A stretch of DNA of 64,000 nt from Streptomyces cinnamoneus (GCF_014650495.1 NZ_BMVB01000007.1:62001-126000), one strand, 5' to 3'; positions 28,370 through 36,168 are shown, counted from the stretch's first letter. Notes: generated by a model not told the origin, from the sequence alone. Numbers and translations: made by a program.

Positions 28370-29581
28370 ATGTCTGGTACGAACGGGAACAACCGCCGCA
28401 CTTCCGTCATCGTCGCGGGCGCCCGTACGCCCATGGGCCGCCTGCTGGGCTCGTTGCGCACCTTCTCCGGGGCCGACCTGGGCGGCGTGGCCATCAAGGC
28501 GGCGCTGGACCGGGCCGGCATCGGCGGCGACCAGGTGCAGTACGTGATCATGGGTCAGGTCCTGCAGGCCGGCGCCGGGCAGATCCCCGCCCGTCAGGCC
28601 GCGGTCAAGGCCGGCATCCCCATGAACGTCCCGGCGCTGACCGTCAACAAGGTCTGCCTGTCCGGCCTCGACGCCATCGCCCTGGCCGACCAGCTCATCC
28701 GCGCGGGTGAGTTCGACGTCGTGGTGGCCGGCGGCCAGGAGTCGATGACCAACGCCCCGCACCTGCTGCCCAAGTCCCGCGAGGGCTTCAAGTACGGCGC
28801 GATCGGGATGCTCGACTCCATGGCGCACGACGGCCTGACGGACGCCTTCGAGAACATCGCGATGGGCGAGTCCACCGAGAAGCACAACACCCGCCTGGGC
28901 ATCCGCCGCCCCGAGCAGGACGAGATCGCCGCCCTCTCCCACCAGCGGGCCGCCGCCGCCCAGAAGAACGGCCTGTTCGAGGCCGAGATCACCCCCGTGG
29001 AGATCCCGCAGCGCAAGGGCGAGCCGGTCGTCTTCAGCAAGGACGAGGGCATCCGCGCCGAGACCACGGTGGAGAGCCTGGGCAAGCTGCGGCCCGCGTT
29101 CGCCAAGGACGGCACGATCACGGCGGGCACGTCCTCGCAGATCTCCGACGGCGCCGCCGCGGTGGTCGTGATGAGCAAGGCCAAGGCCGAGGAGCTGGGC
29201 CTCGCCTGGATCGCCGAGATCGGCGCCCACGGCAACGTGGCCGGCCCCGACAACTCCCTGCAGTCCCAGCCGTCCAACGCCATACGGCACGCGCTGGGCA
29301 AGGAGGGGCTGGGCGTCGAGGACCTCGACCTGATCGAGATCAACGAGGCATTCGCCGCCGTTTCGGTGCAGTCAATGAAGGATCTGGGCGTATCGCCGGA
29401 AAAGGTGAACGTCAACGGCGGTGCCATCGCGCTCGGTCACCCCATCGGCATGTCCGGCGCCCGCATCGTGCTGCACCTGGCCCTGGAGCTGAAGCGGCGC
29501 GGCGGCGGCGTCGGCGCGGCCGCCCTGTGCGGCGGCGGCGGCCAGGGCGACGCCCTGATCATCCGGGTCCCGGGCAACTGA
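28370..29581 (+). CDS. Acetyl-CoA acetyltransferase (thiolase)
   Basis: The enzyme condenses or cleaves acetoacetyl-CoA and acetyl-CoA. The 403-residue protein starts at ATG 28370 with a GAAGGGG site 8 nt upstream; an in-frame ATG at 28322 would place the ribosome site inside the gene. Residues typical of thiolases are present: nucleophilic Cys in [11 protein letters not shown], His in [11 protein letters not shown] and [14 protein letters not shown], and the second Cys in [11 protein letters not shown]. MeaB is encoded 47 bp downstream, probably in the same transcript. The hbd product at 9.9 kb uses acetoacetyl-CoA. Confidence 0.94.
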   Translation: MSGTNGNNRRTSVIVAGARTPMGRLLGSLRTFSGADLGGVAIKAALDRAGIGGDQVQYVIMGQVLQAGAGQIPARQAAVKAGIPMNVPALTVNKVCLSGLDAIALADQLIRAGEFDVVVAGGQESMTNAPHLLPKSREGFKYGAIGMLDSMAHDGLTDAFENIAMGESTEKHNTRLGIRRPEQDEIAALSHQRAAAAQKNGLFEAEITPVEIPQRKGEPVVFSKDEGIRAETTVESLGKLRPAFAKDGTITAGTSSQISDGAAAVVVMSKAKAEELGLAWIAEIGAHGNVAGPDNSLQSQPSNAIRHALGKEGLGVEDLDLIEINEAFAAVSVQSMKDLGVSPEKVNVNGGAIALGHPIGMSGARIVLHLALELKRRGGGVGAAALCGGGGQGDALIIRVPGN

Positions 29582-29628
29582 CCCCGGACGGGACCTTTCG
29601 GAACGCATCGGATCGCATCGGAGCAGCC

Positions 29629-30588
29629 ATGACGGACGTCCCCTCTCTGGTCGAGCAGGCGCGGGCGGGCCGGCCGCGTGCCGTGGCCCGGCTGATCTCA
29701 CTGGTGGAGGGGGCGTCCCCGCAGCTGCGCGAGGTGATGGCCGCACTCGCCCCGCTGACGGGCAATGCGTACGTCGTAGGGCTCACGGGCTCGCCGGGCG
29801 TCGGCAAGTCCACGTCGACCTCGCAGCTGGTGAGCGCGTACCGCCGCGCGGGCAAGCGGGTGGGTGTGCTCGCCGTCGACCCGTCCTCGCCGTTCTCCGG
29901 GGGCGCGCTGCTCGGTGACCGGGTGCGGATGTCCGAGCACGCGTCGGACCCGGGCGTCTACATCCGTTCCATGGCCACCCGCGGCCACCTGGGCGGCCTG
30001 GCCTGGGCGGCCCCGCAGGCGATCCGGGTGCTGGACGCGGCGGGCTGCGACGTGGTGCTGGTGGAGACGGTCGGCGTCGGGCAGTCGGAGGTGGAGATCG
30101 CCTCCCAGGCCGACACGAGCGTGGTGCTGCTCGCCCCCGGAATGGGCGACGGCATCCAGGCCGCCAAGGCCGGAATCCTGGAGATCGGCGACGTCTACGT
30201 GGTGAACAAGGCCGACCGCGACGGCGCGGACGCCACGGCCCGCGAGCTCAACCACATGCTGGGCCTGGGCGAGGCCCGTGGCCCCGGCGACTGGCGGCCC
30301 CCGATCGTGAAGACGGTGGCGGCGCGCGGCGAGGGCACGGACGAGGTCGTCGAGGCGCTGGAGAAGCACCGGGCGTGGATGGAGGAGCGGGGCGTTCTGG
30401 CGGAGCGGCGCCGCAGCCGCGCGGCCCGCGAGGTGGAGACGATCGCCGTCACGGCTTTGCGGGAGCGCATCGGCGATCTGCGGGGCGACCGGCGGCTGGC
30501 CGCGCTGGCGGAGCGGGTCGTGGGCGGTTCGCTGGATCCGTACGCCGCGGCGGACGAATTGGTTGCGGGCTTGACGGAACGGGTATGA
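29629..30588 (+). CDS. meaB: Methylmalonyl-CoA mutase-associated GTPase MeaB
   Basis: MeaB is a G3E-family chaperone that gates delivery of adenosylcobalamin to acyl-CoA mutases and protects them from inactivation. The 319-residue protein has Walker A GSPGVGKST (about 49-57). Switch residues lie in VDPSSPFSGGALLGDR, the base-2 region VLVETVGVGQSEVEI follows, and the guanine motif is NKAD. The ATG at 29629 has a GGAG site close upstream. It is probably co-transcribed with the thiolase gene. Its client here may be isobutyryl-CoA mutase at 36.7 kb or a methylmalonyl-CoA mutase outside the window. Confidence 0.95.
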   Translation: MTDVPSLVEQARAGRPRAVARLISLVEGASPQLREVMAALAPLTGNAYVVGLTGSPGVGKSTSTSQLVSAYRRAGKRVGVLAVDPSSPFSGGALLGDRVRMSEHASDPGVYIRSMATRGHLGGLAWAAPQAIRVLDAAGCDVVLVETVGVGQSEVEIASQADTSVVLLAPGMGDGIQAAKAGILEIGDVYVVNKADRDGADATARELNHMLGLGEARGPGDWRPPIVKTVAARGEGTDEVVEALEKHRAWMEERGVLAERRRSRAAREVETIAVTALRERIGDLRGDRRLAALAERVVGGSLDPYAAADELVAGLTERV

Positions 30589-30597
30589 GAAAAGGCG

Positions 30598-30630
30598 ATG
30601 AGCCCGGCGAATGACGGTCGCCGGGCTCAT
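30598..30630. terminator. Terminator downstream of meaB
   Basis: Arms ATGAGCCCGGCGA (30598-30610) and TCGCCGGGCTCAT (30618-30630) form a perfect 13-bp stem followed by TTTC. It starts 10 bp after the meaB stop codon and also lies just beyond the end of the convergent lectin gene, so it can serve both. Confidence 0.85.
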
Positions 30631-30652
30631 TTCCTGCGTGGTGCACAGGCCC

Positions 30653-31138
30653 CTACTTGATGTAGAGACCCCAGGTCTGGGCGGCCCTGCCCGAGCCCTT
30701 GGCCTCGATCGTCACGGCCCGGTCGATGCCGTGCGCCTGGAGCACCTCGCCCCGGAACTTCCGGCTCTCGATGACGGTGTTGTCCGACCGCGTGTCCAGC
30801 AGCCAGCGCTGGGCGAGGTTCCCGCTGTTGCAGGGGCTCTGGGTGATCTTCTGGCCGCGGCCGGTGGCGGCCAGGCACCTGCCGAAGTGGGTGCCGCGGA
30901 TCGTGTAGGAGCCGTCGTCCAGCTGGGTCAGCTGGAACGTCTGCCAGGCATGCCGGGCGTCCCGGGTCAGCACGTCGTAGCCGTTGTACTCGTCGAGGTT
31001 GGTGTCGTCGCTGTACACCTGGATCGACGTGGTGATCGGTGCCTGCACCGCCGTGTCGGCCGCCGCGGGCACGGCCGCGACCCCCGTCAGGGCGCCGGCG
31101 GCCACGAGGGTGAGCGCGAGCTTTCTGGTTCTCGCCAT
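30653..31138 (-). CDS. Secreted ricin-type beta-trefoil lectin domain protein
   Basis: The 161-residue precursor has a classical signal peptide (MARTRKLALTLVAAGALTGVAAVPAAA, cut near 27). A single carbohydrate-binding trefoil-like domain follows, with the Q-x-W type motifs NLAQRWLLD and AAQTWGLYI, and GTHFGRCLAATGRGQKITQSPCNSG supplying one disulphide pair. There is no catalytic domain, so it is likely a free secreted lectin. The ATG at 31138 has a GGAAAGGA site that is partly sequestered in a hairpin just upstream. The ligand is unknown. Confidence 0.82.
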   Translation of the reverse strand: MARTRKLALTLVAAGALTGVAAVPAAADTAVQAPITTSIQVYSDDTNLDEYNGYDVLTRDARHAWQTFQLTQLDDGSYTIRGTHFGRCLAATGRGQKITQSPCNSGNLAQRWLLDTRSDNTVIESRKFRGEVLQAHGIDRAVTIEAKGSGRAAQTWGLYIK

Positions 31139-31147
31139 GGTGTTTTC

Positions 31148-31182
31148 CTTTCCGATCGTCGGGCTTTTCGACGATCGGAAAG
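31148..31182 (-). promoter_or_regulatory. Perfect 14-bp hairpin in the lectin gene leader, covering the ribosome site
   Basis: Arms CTTTCCGATCGTCG (31148-31161) and CGACGATCGGAAAG (31169-31182) are perfectly complementary with a 7-nt loop. On the minus-strand RNA the 3' arm ends in GGAAAG, 9 nt before the AUG, so the ribosome site is partly paired. This could be a translational switch, a stabilising 5' stem or a dyad operator. The role is inferred. Confidence 0.6.
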
Positions 31183-31222
31183 CTATGTGCTGGGCGGGGC
31201 GGCGAACCAGGGGGGTTCGGGT

Positions 31223-31252
31223 CATATGCCGAGTAAAAGGTAAGGAATTCAA
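31223..31252 (-). promoter_or_regulatory. Candidate promoter of the lectin gene
   Basis: On the minus strand TTGAAT (31252-31247) and CATATG (31228-31223) are spaced 18 bp apart, about 40 bp upstream of the leader hairpin. The -10 match is only moderate. Confidence 0.3.
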
Positions 31253-31500
31253 CCCGCCTGCCATTCGCGCAGAAGCGGCCTCTTCGCAAGCAGTCGAAAC
31301 AGCCGCATGCCGACTGGCGGCAATGCGGCGGTGCGGCCTGGGGCGTTGCCGGCCGGGGGTCCGCCACGCCGTGCGGGACCCATGGGTTACGGACATTGCG
31401 GCTGCGAACTGTGGTGGGCCGTGCGGCCCGATCGCGCCGGGGTGCGGTGTGGCCGGATACCGGGAGTGAAGCCGGGGATGGAGCCGGGGGCCGGGAGTGA
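31253..31500. other. Intergenic stretch without recognised gene
   Basis: This is part of the 419-bp gap between the lectin start (31138) and the 3' end of the MarR gene (31558). The gap holds the lectin leader hairpin, a candidate promoter and the MarR terminator. The remainder has several partial open frames without ribosome sites or protein-like composition, and I see nothing else in it. Confidence 0.5.
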
Positions 31501-31504
31501 AAAA

Positions 31505-31539
31505 CGGGAGGTTCGCGCTGGTGCAGCGCGAACCTCCCG
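31505..31539 (-). terminator. Intrinsic terminator of the MarR gene, with U-tract
   Basis: Perfect 16-bp arms CGGGAGGTTCGCGCTG (31505-31520) and CAGCGCGAACCTCCCG (31524-31539) enclose a 3-nt loop. On the minus strand the stem is followed by TTTT (31504-31501), a rare classical U-tract in this genome. Confidence 0.9.
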
Positions 31540-31557
31540 GTGCGGGAACGCGGCGGG

Positions 31558-32034
31558 TCAGGCGCGACCCCGCGTCGTGCGCAGGTGCTTGGCCACGGGG
31601 GCCAGGGATTCGTGGAGGGCCTTGAGGTCCTCCACGGACAGCAGGTCGATGAAGTGCTCGCGCACCGAGGCCACATGGTGCGGGGCGACCTTGCGCATGG
31701 TCTCCCAGCCCTGCTCGGTCAGGACCGCGAAGAGGCCGCGACGGTCGGACTCGCAGTTCTCCCGGCGGACGAGCCCGGCGTTCTCCATGCGCGTGATCTG
31801 GTGCGACAGACGGCTCTTGGACTGCAGGGTGGCGGTGGCGAGGTCGCTCATCCGCATGCGGTGCTCGTCCGACTCCGAGAGGTTGACGAGGATCTCGTAG
31901 TCGTTGTTGGTGAGGCCGAACGGCTGGAGGTCCCGTTCGAGCTGGTGCATCAGCAGTCGGCTCACCTCCAGATGTGCGCGCCAGGTGGCCTGTTCCTCGT
32001 CGCTGAGCCAGCGAGTGCCGTTCTCGGTGTCCAT
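31558..32034 (-). CDS. MarR-family transcriptional regulator
   Basis: This 158-residue regulator has a winged helix-turn-helix domain in the centre: LTNNDYEILVNLSES, MRMSDLATATLQSKSRLSHQITRMENAGLV and the wing RRENCESDRRGLFAVLTEQG. Flanking helices form the dimer interface. The ATG at 32034 follows a -10 box TAGAAT by 6 nt, so the mRNA is probably leaderless. An inverted AGTT...AACT element overlaps the promoter, suggesting autoregulation. The ligand and targets are unknown; the nearest candidate target on the upstream side is the AIM24 cluster. Confidence 0.9.
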   Translation of the reverse strand: MDTENGTRWLSDEEQATWRAHLEVSRLLMHQLERDLQPFGLTNNDYEILVNLSESDEHRMRMSDLATATLQSKSRLSHQITRMENAGLVRRENCESDRRGLFAVLTEQGWETMRKVAPHHVASVREHFIDLLSVEDLKALHESLAPVAKHLRTTRGRA

Positions 32035-32040
32035 GAATGG

Positions 32041-32069
32041 ATTCTACCTAAGAAGTTGAAATGTTAACT
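32041..32069 (-). promoter_or_regulatory. MarR gene promoter and candidate operator
   Basis: On the minus strand the -10 box TAGAAT (32046-32041) lies 6 nt before the ATG at 32034. Upstream, AGTTAACATTTCAACT (32069-32054 on the minus strand) has inverted AGTT/AACT ends covering the -35 region. This AT-rich dyad is typical for a MarR-type operator, but only 4 bp on each side are exactly symmetric. Confidence 0.45.
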
Positions 32070-32134
32070 AATGACGGACGGGCTGGAGGTAAGGAGAGGT
32101 CATGCGTTCGACGTCACACTCTGCAGGGTACCGC

Positions 32135-32902
32135 TCACAGCCCGAAGCGGCGCTGGAGGTCGCCGAGCTGGCCGGACAGACGGGGCGTCATTGGCTGATT
32201 TCCGGCGCTACCCTGCGGAACACCCGCCTCCTGGGGCGGGCCCTCGCCCGTGGCGATCTCCGCCATCAGCTGCTCGGTGGACTGCAGCAGCACCGTCCCG
32301 GCCCCGACGAACTCGAACTGGTGCTCCTCGCCGGACGCGCCGCCCAGACCCGTCAGCCTCCGCACGCCGCCCATGACGCCGCGCAGGTACTGGTGGTCGT
32401 AGTGGTGGCAGGGCGACGGGCAGTCCGCCCAGCCCACCAGCGCCTGCGGGTCCACGCGGATGGGCGGCTCGACGAAGACGACCGGCCCGTTCGAGGCGGC
32501 CACGAACTTGCCCGTGCCGATCAGCGTCAGGAAGCCCGGAATGATCGACTGCTTGAGCGAGAGCGACGGTTCGAAGGCCAGCAGATTACCCGAACGTACC
32601 GTCAGGTTGCCGTCCTCCAGGTCGTAGGAGTTGACGTCGAAGGAGCGGTCCGCGAGCAGCATCTTGCCCTGCCCCTCGGCCACCACCCAGTCCGCGGCAT
32701 GCAGCGGGGAGTGGAAGCTGCCGGAGATCAGCCGGTCGAGGGGCCCGTGGCCGATGCCGTGGAAGTCGATCCGCCCGTAGTAGGCGATCATCTTCCCCTT
32801 CTGCAGGAACCACTGGCCCTTGAGGTCCACGCTGAACGCGTACGGGTTGACGTTGTCGTTGCTCGGGAGCGTGGTCGCGTCATGGGTGACCGGGCCGTTC
32901 AC
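32135..32902 (-). CDS. AIM24-family protein (third of three tandem paralogues)
   Basis: This 255-residue member of the AIM24 (TIGR00266-type) family has a beta-rich fold with repeated hydrophobic-glycine strands (GKMIAYYGRIDFHG, NSYDLEDGNLTVRSGNLLAFEP, EEHQFEFVGAGTVLLQS). It starts at GTG 32902, overlapping the upstream stop codon as GTGA. The last 40 residues (GPPQEAGVPQGSAGNQPMTP) form a Pro/Gln-rich tail absent from the two paralogues. It lacks a signal peptide or membrane helix. AIM24 was first found as a mitochondrial inner-membrane-associated protein; the bacterial function is unknown. Confidence 0.85.
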   Translation of the reverse strand: MNGPVTHDATTLPSNDNVNPYAFSVDLKGQWFLQKGKMIAYYGRIDFHGIGHGPLDRLISGSFHSPLHAADWVVAEGQGKMLLADRSFDVNSYDLEDGNLTVRSGNLLAFEPSLSLKQSIIPGFLTLIGTGKFVAASNGPVVFVEPPIRVDPQALVGWADCPSPCHHYDHQYLRGVMGGVRRLTGLGGASGEEHQFEFVGAGTVLLQSTEQLMAEIATGEGPPQEAGVPQGSAGNQPMTPRLSGQLGDLQRRFGL

Positions 32903-33549
32903 AGCTTCTCCTCCGACGCCTGTACGTACACCGTGCCGGTGCCCGAGAGTTCGAGACGGAACGCCTCGCCGCTGCCGCGGCCGACGACCTCGCGCCAGCC
33001 GATGGCGGCCGTCAGCTTGTTGCGTACGTCGCCCCGGTGGGCGACGTACGCCTGCGGGTCGACGGTGACGGGCCGCTGCGGGGTGATCGGCAGCTCGATG
33101 AAGCCGCCGTGCGCCATCACGGCCACCGCGCCGTGCCCCTTGAGGGTCGTCGTGAACAGCCCCTGGCCGGTGACCTGGCCGCGCACCATGCCCATCACGC
33201 CGCCCTGGGAGCCCATGAACATCGTCCCCTGCTGCAGCGTTCCGTCGAACGCCAGCAGCCGGTCGGCCTCCACGTACAGCGTGTCGCCCGACAGCTCGAT
33301 CACATGGACGTGATGGCCGCCGTGGCCGAACATCACCGTGCCGCTGCCCTCCACGGTCATCAGCGGCGTGGCCTCGTTGGCGATCCGCCGGCCGATCATC
33401 CCCATGACGCCGCCCTGCCCGCCCGTGATGCTCGGCGTGAAGGAGACGTCGCCCTTGTAGGCGAGCATCGCCCCGCGCTGACTGAACAGCCGCTGCCCCG
33501 GAACCACCTGGGCCTCGACCATGCGCGAGTTCAGAAGCCGGAACGGCAT
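32899..33549 (-). CDS. AIM24-family protein (second of three tandem paralogues)
   Basis: The 216-residue protein starts at ATG 33549, overlapping the preceding stop codon as ATGA. The family features QGGVMGMIGRRIANEATPLM, VEGSGTVMFG, LSGDTLYVEADRLLAFDGTL and GQGLFTTTLKGHGAVAV line up one-for-one with the first paralogue. The cytoplasmic beta-helix-like domain occupies the whole length. Its overlap on both sides makes the three proteins translationally coupled, so a hetero-oligomer is plausible. Confidence 0.87.
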   Translation of the reverse strand: MPFRLLNSRMVEAQVVPGQRLFSQRGAMLAYKGDVSFTPSITGGQGGVMGMIGRRIANEATPLMTVEGSGTVMFGHGGHHVHVIELSGDTLYVEADRLLAFDGTLQQGTMFMGSQGGVMGMVRGQVTGQGLFTTTLKGHGAVAVMAHGGFIELPITPQRPVTVDPQAYVAHRGDVRNKLTAAIGWREVVGRGSGEAFRLELSGTGTVYVQASEEKL

Positions 33550-34187
33550 CAGACCTCACCCCCGATGGTGTTGCGCTCACTCGGCTGCACGTACACGAGC
33601 CCCTCGCCCTCGAAGCGGATCTGGAACGCCTCGCCCGAGCCCTCGCCGATGAACGTCCGGAAGTTCACCCCCGACTGGAAGTGCTGCTTGAGCCGCCCGG
33701 TGTGCGCGATGTACGCGCCCGGGTCCACCTGCAGCGGCATCTGCGGGGTCACCCGCAGCACGATCGCCGTGCCGTCCGAGAGGATCGCGGCCTGGCCGGA
33801 GCCCTCGACGGTGGTGGTGAACAGGCCGTTCCCCTGGGAGGCGCCGCGCAGTCCCGTGAAGGTGGTGCCGGTGCGCAGCGCCGAGTCCGTGCACAGCAGG
33901 TTGCTGGCCTCCACGTACAGCGTCTCGCCGCGCAGCGTGACCAGGTTGACCTCGCTCGCCCGGTCGGCGAAGTAGCAGGTGCCGTGCCCCTTCACCTCCA
34001 TCATCTCCATCTGTTCGCCGGTGAGCCGGCGCGTGACCATGCCCCGCAGCCCGTCACCGCCGCCGGTCATCTTCTTGAATGCCATCTCGCCCTCGTACGC
34101 GACCATCGACCCGTTCTTGGCCTTGACCGCGTCGCCCGTCATGTCGACGGCGAGGACTTTGCTCCCGTGGAGCCGAAACTGAGCCAC
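33549..34187 (-). CDS. AIM24-family protein (first of three tandem paralogues)
   Basis: The 212-residue protein starts at GTG 34187 (MAQFRLHGSKVLAVDMTGDAVKAKNGSM). The family core includes GGGDGLRGMVTRRLTGEQMEMMEVKGHGTCYFAD and NGLFTTTVEGSGQAAILSDG. A minus-strand -10 box TAGCGT lies exactly 6 nt before the GTG, so the operon probably begins with a leaderless message. It is the first gene of a three-gene operon in which every gene overlaps the next by 1-4 bp. The function is unknown. Confidence 0.87.
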   Translation of the reverse strand: MAQFRLHGSKVLAVDMTGDAVKAKNGSMVAYEGEMAFKKMTGGGDGLRGMVTRRLTGEQMEMMEVKGHGTCYFADRASEVNLVTLRGETLYVEASNLLCTDSALRTGTTFTGLRGASQGNGLFTTTVEGSGQAAILSDGTAIVLRVTPQMPLQVDPGAYIAHTGRLKQHFQSGVNFRTFIGEGSGEAFQIRFEGEGLVYVQPSERNTIGGEV

Positions 34188-34193
34188 GCCCCG

Positions 34194-34223
34194 ACGCTAG
34201 CGGGCTGGCCCACACCTCCGACA
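34194..34223 (-). promoter_or_regulatory. Candidate leaderless promoter of the AIM24 operon
   Basis: The -10 box TAGCGT (34199-34194 on the minus strand) is separated by 6 nt from the GTG start at 34187. A TGTCGG hexamer (34223-34218) sits 18 bp further upstream as a possible -35. Confidence 0.5.
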
Positions 34224-34297
34224 GGCCCCATGGCCCCGGAAACATTCCGGGACAGACCCGGAGCAGGGCATCGGGGACGGGGCTGCGACAATGGGGA

Positions 34298-34321
34298 AGC
34301 TTGTGAATGCCATCACAAGCT
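34298..34321. promoter_or_regulatory. CRP/FNR-type palindrome upstream of the DUF3817 gene
   Basis: Arms AGCTTGTGA (34298-34306) and TCACAAGCT (34313-34321) are perfectly inverted around 6 bp. The core TGTGA-N6-TCACA equals the classical CRP consensus, and the Streptomyces Crp site has the same GTG-N6-CAC heart. It lies between the divergent AIM24 operon and the DUF3817 gene, centred about 50 bp before the GTG at 34360. Sequence symmetry is seen; the protein that binds is inferred. Confidence 0.65.
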
Positions 34322-34359
34322 GTGACCGTCCCACCACTCGACCGAAGGTGTGCCCCACC

Positions 34360-34704
34360 GTGGACCTCAAGACCGCCTCCGCCCTGCGCCGGCTCCGCCT
34401 GGTCTCCGCCCCGGAGGCCGTTTCCTTCCTCCTGCTGATGGTCTGCTCCGTTCTCAAGCGGACCACCGACTTCAACGCGGTGCCCGCGATGGGCGCGATC
34501 CACGGCATCCTCTTCATCATCTACGTGATCTTCTGGATCGACGCGTGGACGACCGCCAAGTGGCAGCTGAAGACCGCCGCCCTCTACTTCGTCCTCTCCG
34601 TCCTGCCCACCGGCGGCTTCTTCGCCGACCGCATGCTGCGCCGCGAGGCCGAGGCCCACGTCATCGCCGCCCGGGCCCGCAAGGAGAGCGTGGTCAACGC
34701 ATGA
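34360..34704 (+). CDS. DUF3817 membrane protein
   Basis: This 114-residue protein has three predicted membrane helices (about 18-35, 45-65 and 78-95) and the family pattern [41 protein letters not shown] and [19 protein letters not shown]. The GTG at 34360 is preferred: the protein then starts [14 protein letters not shown], and the palindrome at 34298-34321 stays outside the gene. An in-frame ATG at 34291 would include the palindrome. It overlaps the next gene by ATGA. The function is unknown; a second paralogue lies at 36224. Confidence 0.82.
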   Translation: MDLKTASALRRLRLVSAPEAVSFLLLMVCSVLKRTTDFNAVPAMGAIHGILFIIYVIFWIDAWTTAKWQLKTAALYFVLSVLPTGGFFADRMLRREAEAHVIAARARKESVVNA

Positions 34705-34997
34705 TCGTCGCGTTCTCGGTCTCCCCGGTCGGCGTCGGTGAGGACGTCGGCGAGTACGTCGCCGACGCCGTGCGCGTCGTCCGCGAGTCCGGCCTGCCGA
34801 ACCGCACGGACGCGATGTTCACCTCCGTCGAGGGCGAGTGGGACGAGGTCATGGACGTCGTCAAGCGAGCCGTCGCCGCCGTCGAGGCCCGCTGCGGCCG
34901 CGTCTCCCTCGTGCTGAAGGCCGACATCCGTGCGGGCGTCACGGACGGCCTGACCTCCAAGGTCGAGACAGTCGAACGCCACCTCGCGCAGGGATAG
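34701..34997 (+). CDS. MTH1187-family thiamine-binding-type protein
   Basis: This small (98-residue) ferredoxin-like-fold protein belongs to the MTH1187/YkoF-like family, members of which bind thiamine or hydroxymethylpyrimidine. It begins [20 protein letters not shown] and has the conserved [19 protein letters not shown] and [11 protein letters not shown] segments. The ATG at 34701 overlaps the DUF3817 stop codon, so the membrane protein and this protein are made together. A perfect terminator follows at 35033-35075. A role in binding a small metabolite near the membrane is inferred; no riboswitch is visible. Confidence 0.85.
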   Translation: MIVAFSVSPVGVGEDVGEYVADAVRVVRESGLPNRTDAMFTSVEGEWDEVMDVVKRAVAAVEARCGRVSLVLKADIRAGVTDGLTSKVETVERHLAQG

Positions 34998-35032
34998 GGC
35001 TTCCTTTCCCCGAGGGATCTTCCCCGACGTGC

Positions 35033-35075
35033 CCCTGATGCCTGCTCCCGGCCACCGCCGGGGCAGGCATCAGGG
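35033..35075 (+). terminator. Terminator after the MTH1187-family gene
   Basis: Perfect 13-bp arms CCCTGATGCCTGC (35033-35045) and GCAGGCATCAGGG (35063-35075) lie 36 bp after the stop codon. A GC-rich partial inner stem is also present. Confidence 0.8.
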
Positions 35076-35208
35076 CTACTGCCCCCTGCGCGTCCCCGTC
35101 GCGGCTCCGGGCCCGTCGGGACGCTCGCCGTGCGGGCCCCCGCCCGCGAGGTCGTACGATCGCGATGATCAACAACCGGCTGATCGACGCACCAGGGAGA
35201 GCCACGGA

Positions 35209-35547
35209 ATGTTCGGCGCGGGCAGGAAGAACACGGACCACCAGCTGATCGTGCTGCGCGACTCGCAGGCGGTGGCCGACGCCCTCCGCGAGGCGCTCGC
35301 CGGCGCGAGCGCGGAGGAGCGGCCGGGGCTGGCACGCGCCGCCGAGCTGGTCGCCCTGCATGCGGCCCGGCCCGAGCGCGAGGTGCGCGCGGAGTGGACG
35401 CGCGGCGTCCTCGCGGCGTCGGGCTTCGACCCCCGCACCCAGGAACTGCACGCCATCCGCGCCCTGCGCAAGGCCGAGCCGGGGCTGAGCCTCAAGACGG
35501 CGGTGCTGCTCGTGCGGGAGGCCGCGGAGGAGCCCGCGGAGCGCTAG
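35209..35547 (+). CDS. Conserved small hypothetical protein
   Basis: This 112-residue soluble, mostly helical protein starts at ATG 35209 behind GGGAGA. The C-terminal part ELHAIRALRKAEPGLSLKTAVLLVREA resembles the alpha-beta pattern of the ribosomal protein L7/L12 C-terminal domain (AIKAIRxxTGLGLKEAKxLV), but the match is short and I would not name it on that basis. There is no signal peptide, membrane helix or metal motif. It stands alone between a terminator and the MarR gene. Confidence 0.7.
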   Translation: MFGAGRKNTDHQLIVLRDSQAVADALREALAGASAEERPGLARAAELVALHAARPEREVRAEWTRGVLAASGFDPRTQELHAIRALRKAEPGLSLKTAVLLVREAAEEPAER

Positions 35548-35634
35548 CCGGGCCCGCGGAGGGCCGGTCCGGGGGGTGGTTCCGGCCCCGGTCCCGATAT
35601 CCGAGATGGCCCCGGCCGCGATGTGGCCGACGGG

Positions 35635-35640
35635 TAGGCT
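35635..35640 (+). promoter_or_regulatory. Leaderless -10 box of the second MarR gene
   Basis: TAGGCT ends 6 nt before the GTG start at 35647, and no ribosome site is present. No clear -35 is seen. Confidence 0.5.
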
Positions 35641-35646
35641 CGTGGC

Positions 35647-36168
35647 GTGCCCAAGCCGCTCAGCCTCTCCTTCGACCCCATCGCCCGTGCCGACGAACTC
35701 TGGAAGCAGCGCTGGGGATCCGTGCCGTCCATGGCCGCGATCACCTCGATCATGCGCGCCCACCAGATCCTGCTCGGACAGGTCGACGCGGTCGTCAAGC
35801 CGTACGGGCTGACCTTCGCGCGGTACGAGGCGCTGGTGCTGCTGACCTTCTCCAAGGCGGGCGAGCTGCCGATGTCGAAGATCGGCGAGCGGCTGATGGT
35901 GCACCCCACGTCGGTCACCAACACGGTGGACCGGCTGGTCGCCTCGGGCCTGGTCGCCAAGCGCCCCAACCCCAACGACGGGCGGGGCACGCTGGCCTCG
36001 ATCACGGACAAGGGCCGTGAGGTCGTCGAGTCGGCCACCCGCGACCTGATGGCGATGGACTTCGGGCTGAGCACGTACGACGCCGAGGAGTGCGGGGAGA
36101 TCTTCCGGATGCTGCGGCCGCTGCGGGTGGCCGCGGCCGACTTCGCGGACGGGTCCGCCGACGCGTGA
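35647..36168 (+). CDS. MarR-family transcriptional regulator
   Basis: The 173-residue regulator starts at GTG 35647. Its winged helix-turn-helix contains LTFARYEALVLLTFSKAGELPMSKIGERLMVHPTSVTNTVDRL and the wing RPNPNDGRGTLASITDKGREV. The N-terminal helix LSFDPIARADELWKQRWG is longer than usual. It is encoded just upstream of a DUF3817 gene and of the large palindrome before icmA, so it is a candidate repressor of the acyl-CoA mutase operon. That link rests on proximity only. Confidence 0.9.
   Translation: MPKPLSLSFDPIARADELWKQRWGSVPSMAAITSIMRAHQILLGQVDAVVKPYGLTFARYEALVLLTFSKAGELPMSKIGERLMVHPTSVTNTVDRLVASGLVAKRPNPNDGRGTLASITDKGREVVESATRDLMAMDFGLSTYDAEECGEIFRMLRPLRVAAADFADGSADA

Noticed and set aside
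28231..28551. N-terminal extension of methylmalonyl-CoA epimerase
   Set aside because: It would run antisense through the thiolase start. Family proteins begin at MLTRIDHIG (28230).
34291..34359. Earlier ATG start of the DUF3817 gene
   Set aside because: It would place a perfect CRP-type palindrome inside the coding region. The GTG at 34360 gives the conserved N-terminus.
35209..35547. Naming the small protein a ribosomal L7/L12 homologue
   Set aside because: Only about 25 residues resemble the L7/L12 C-terminal domain, which is too little to support the name.
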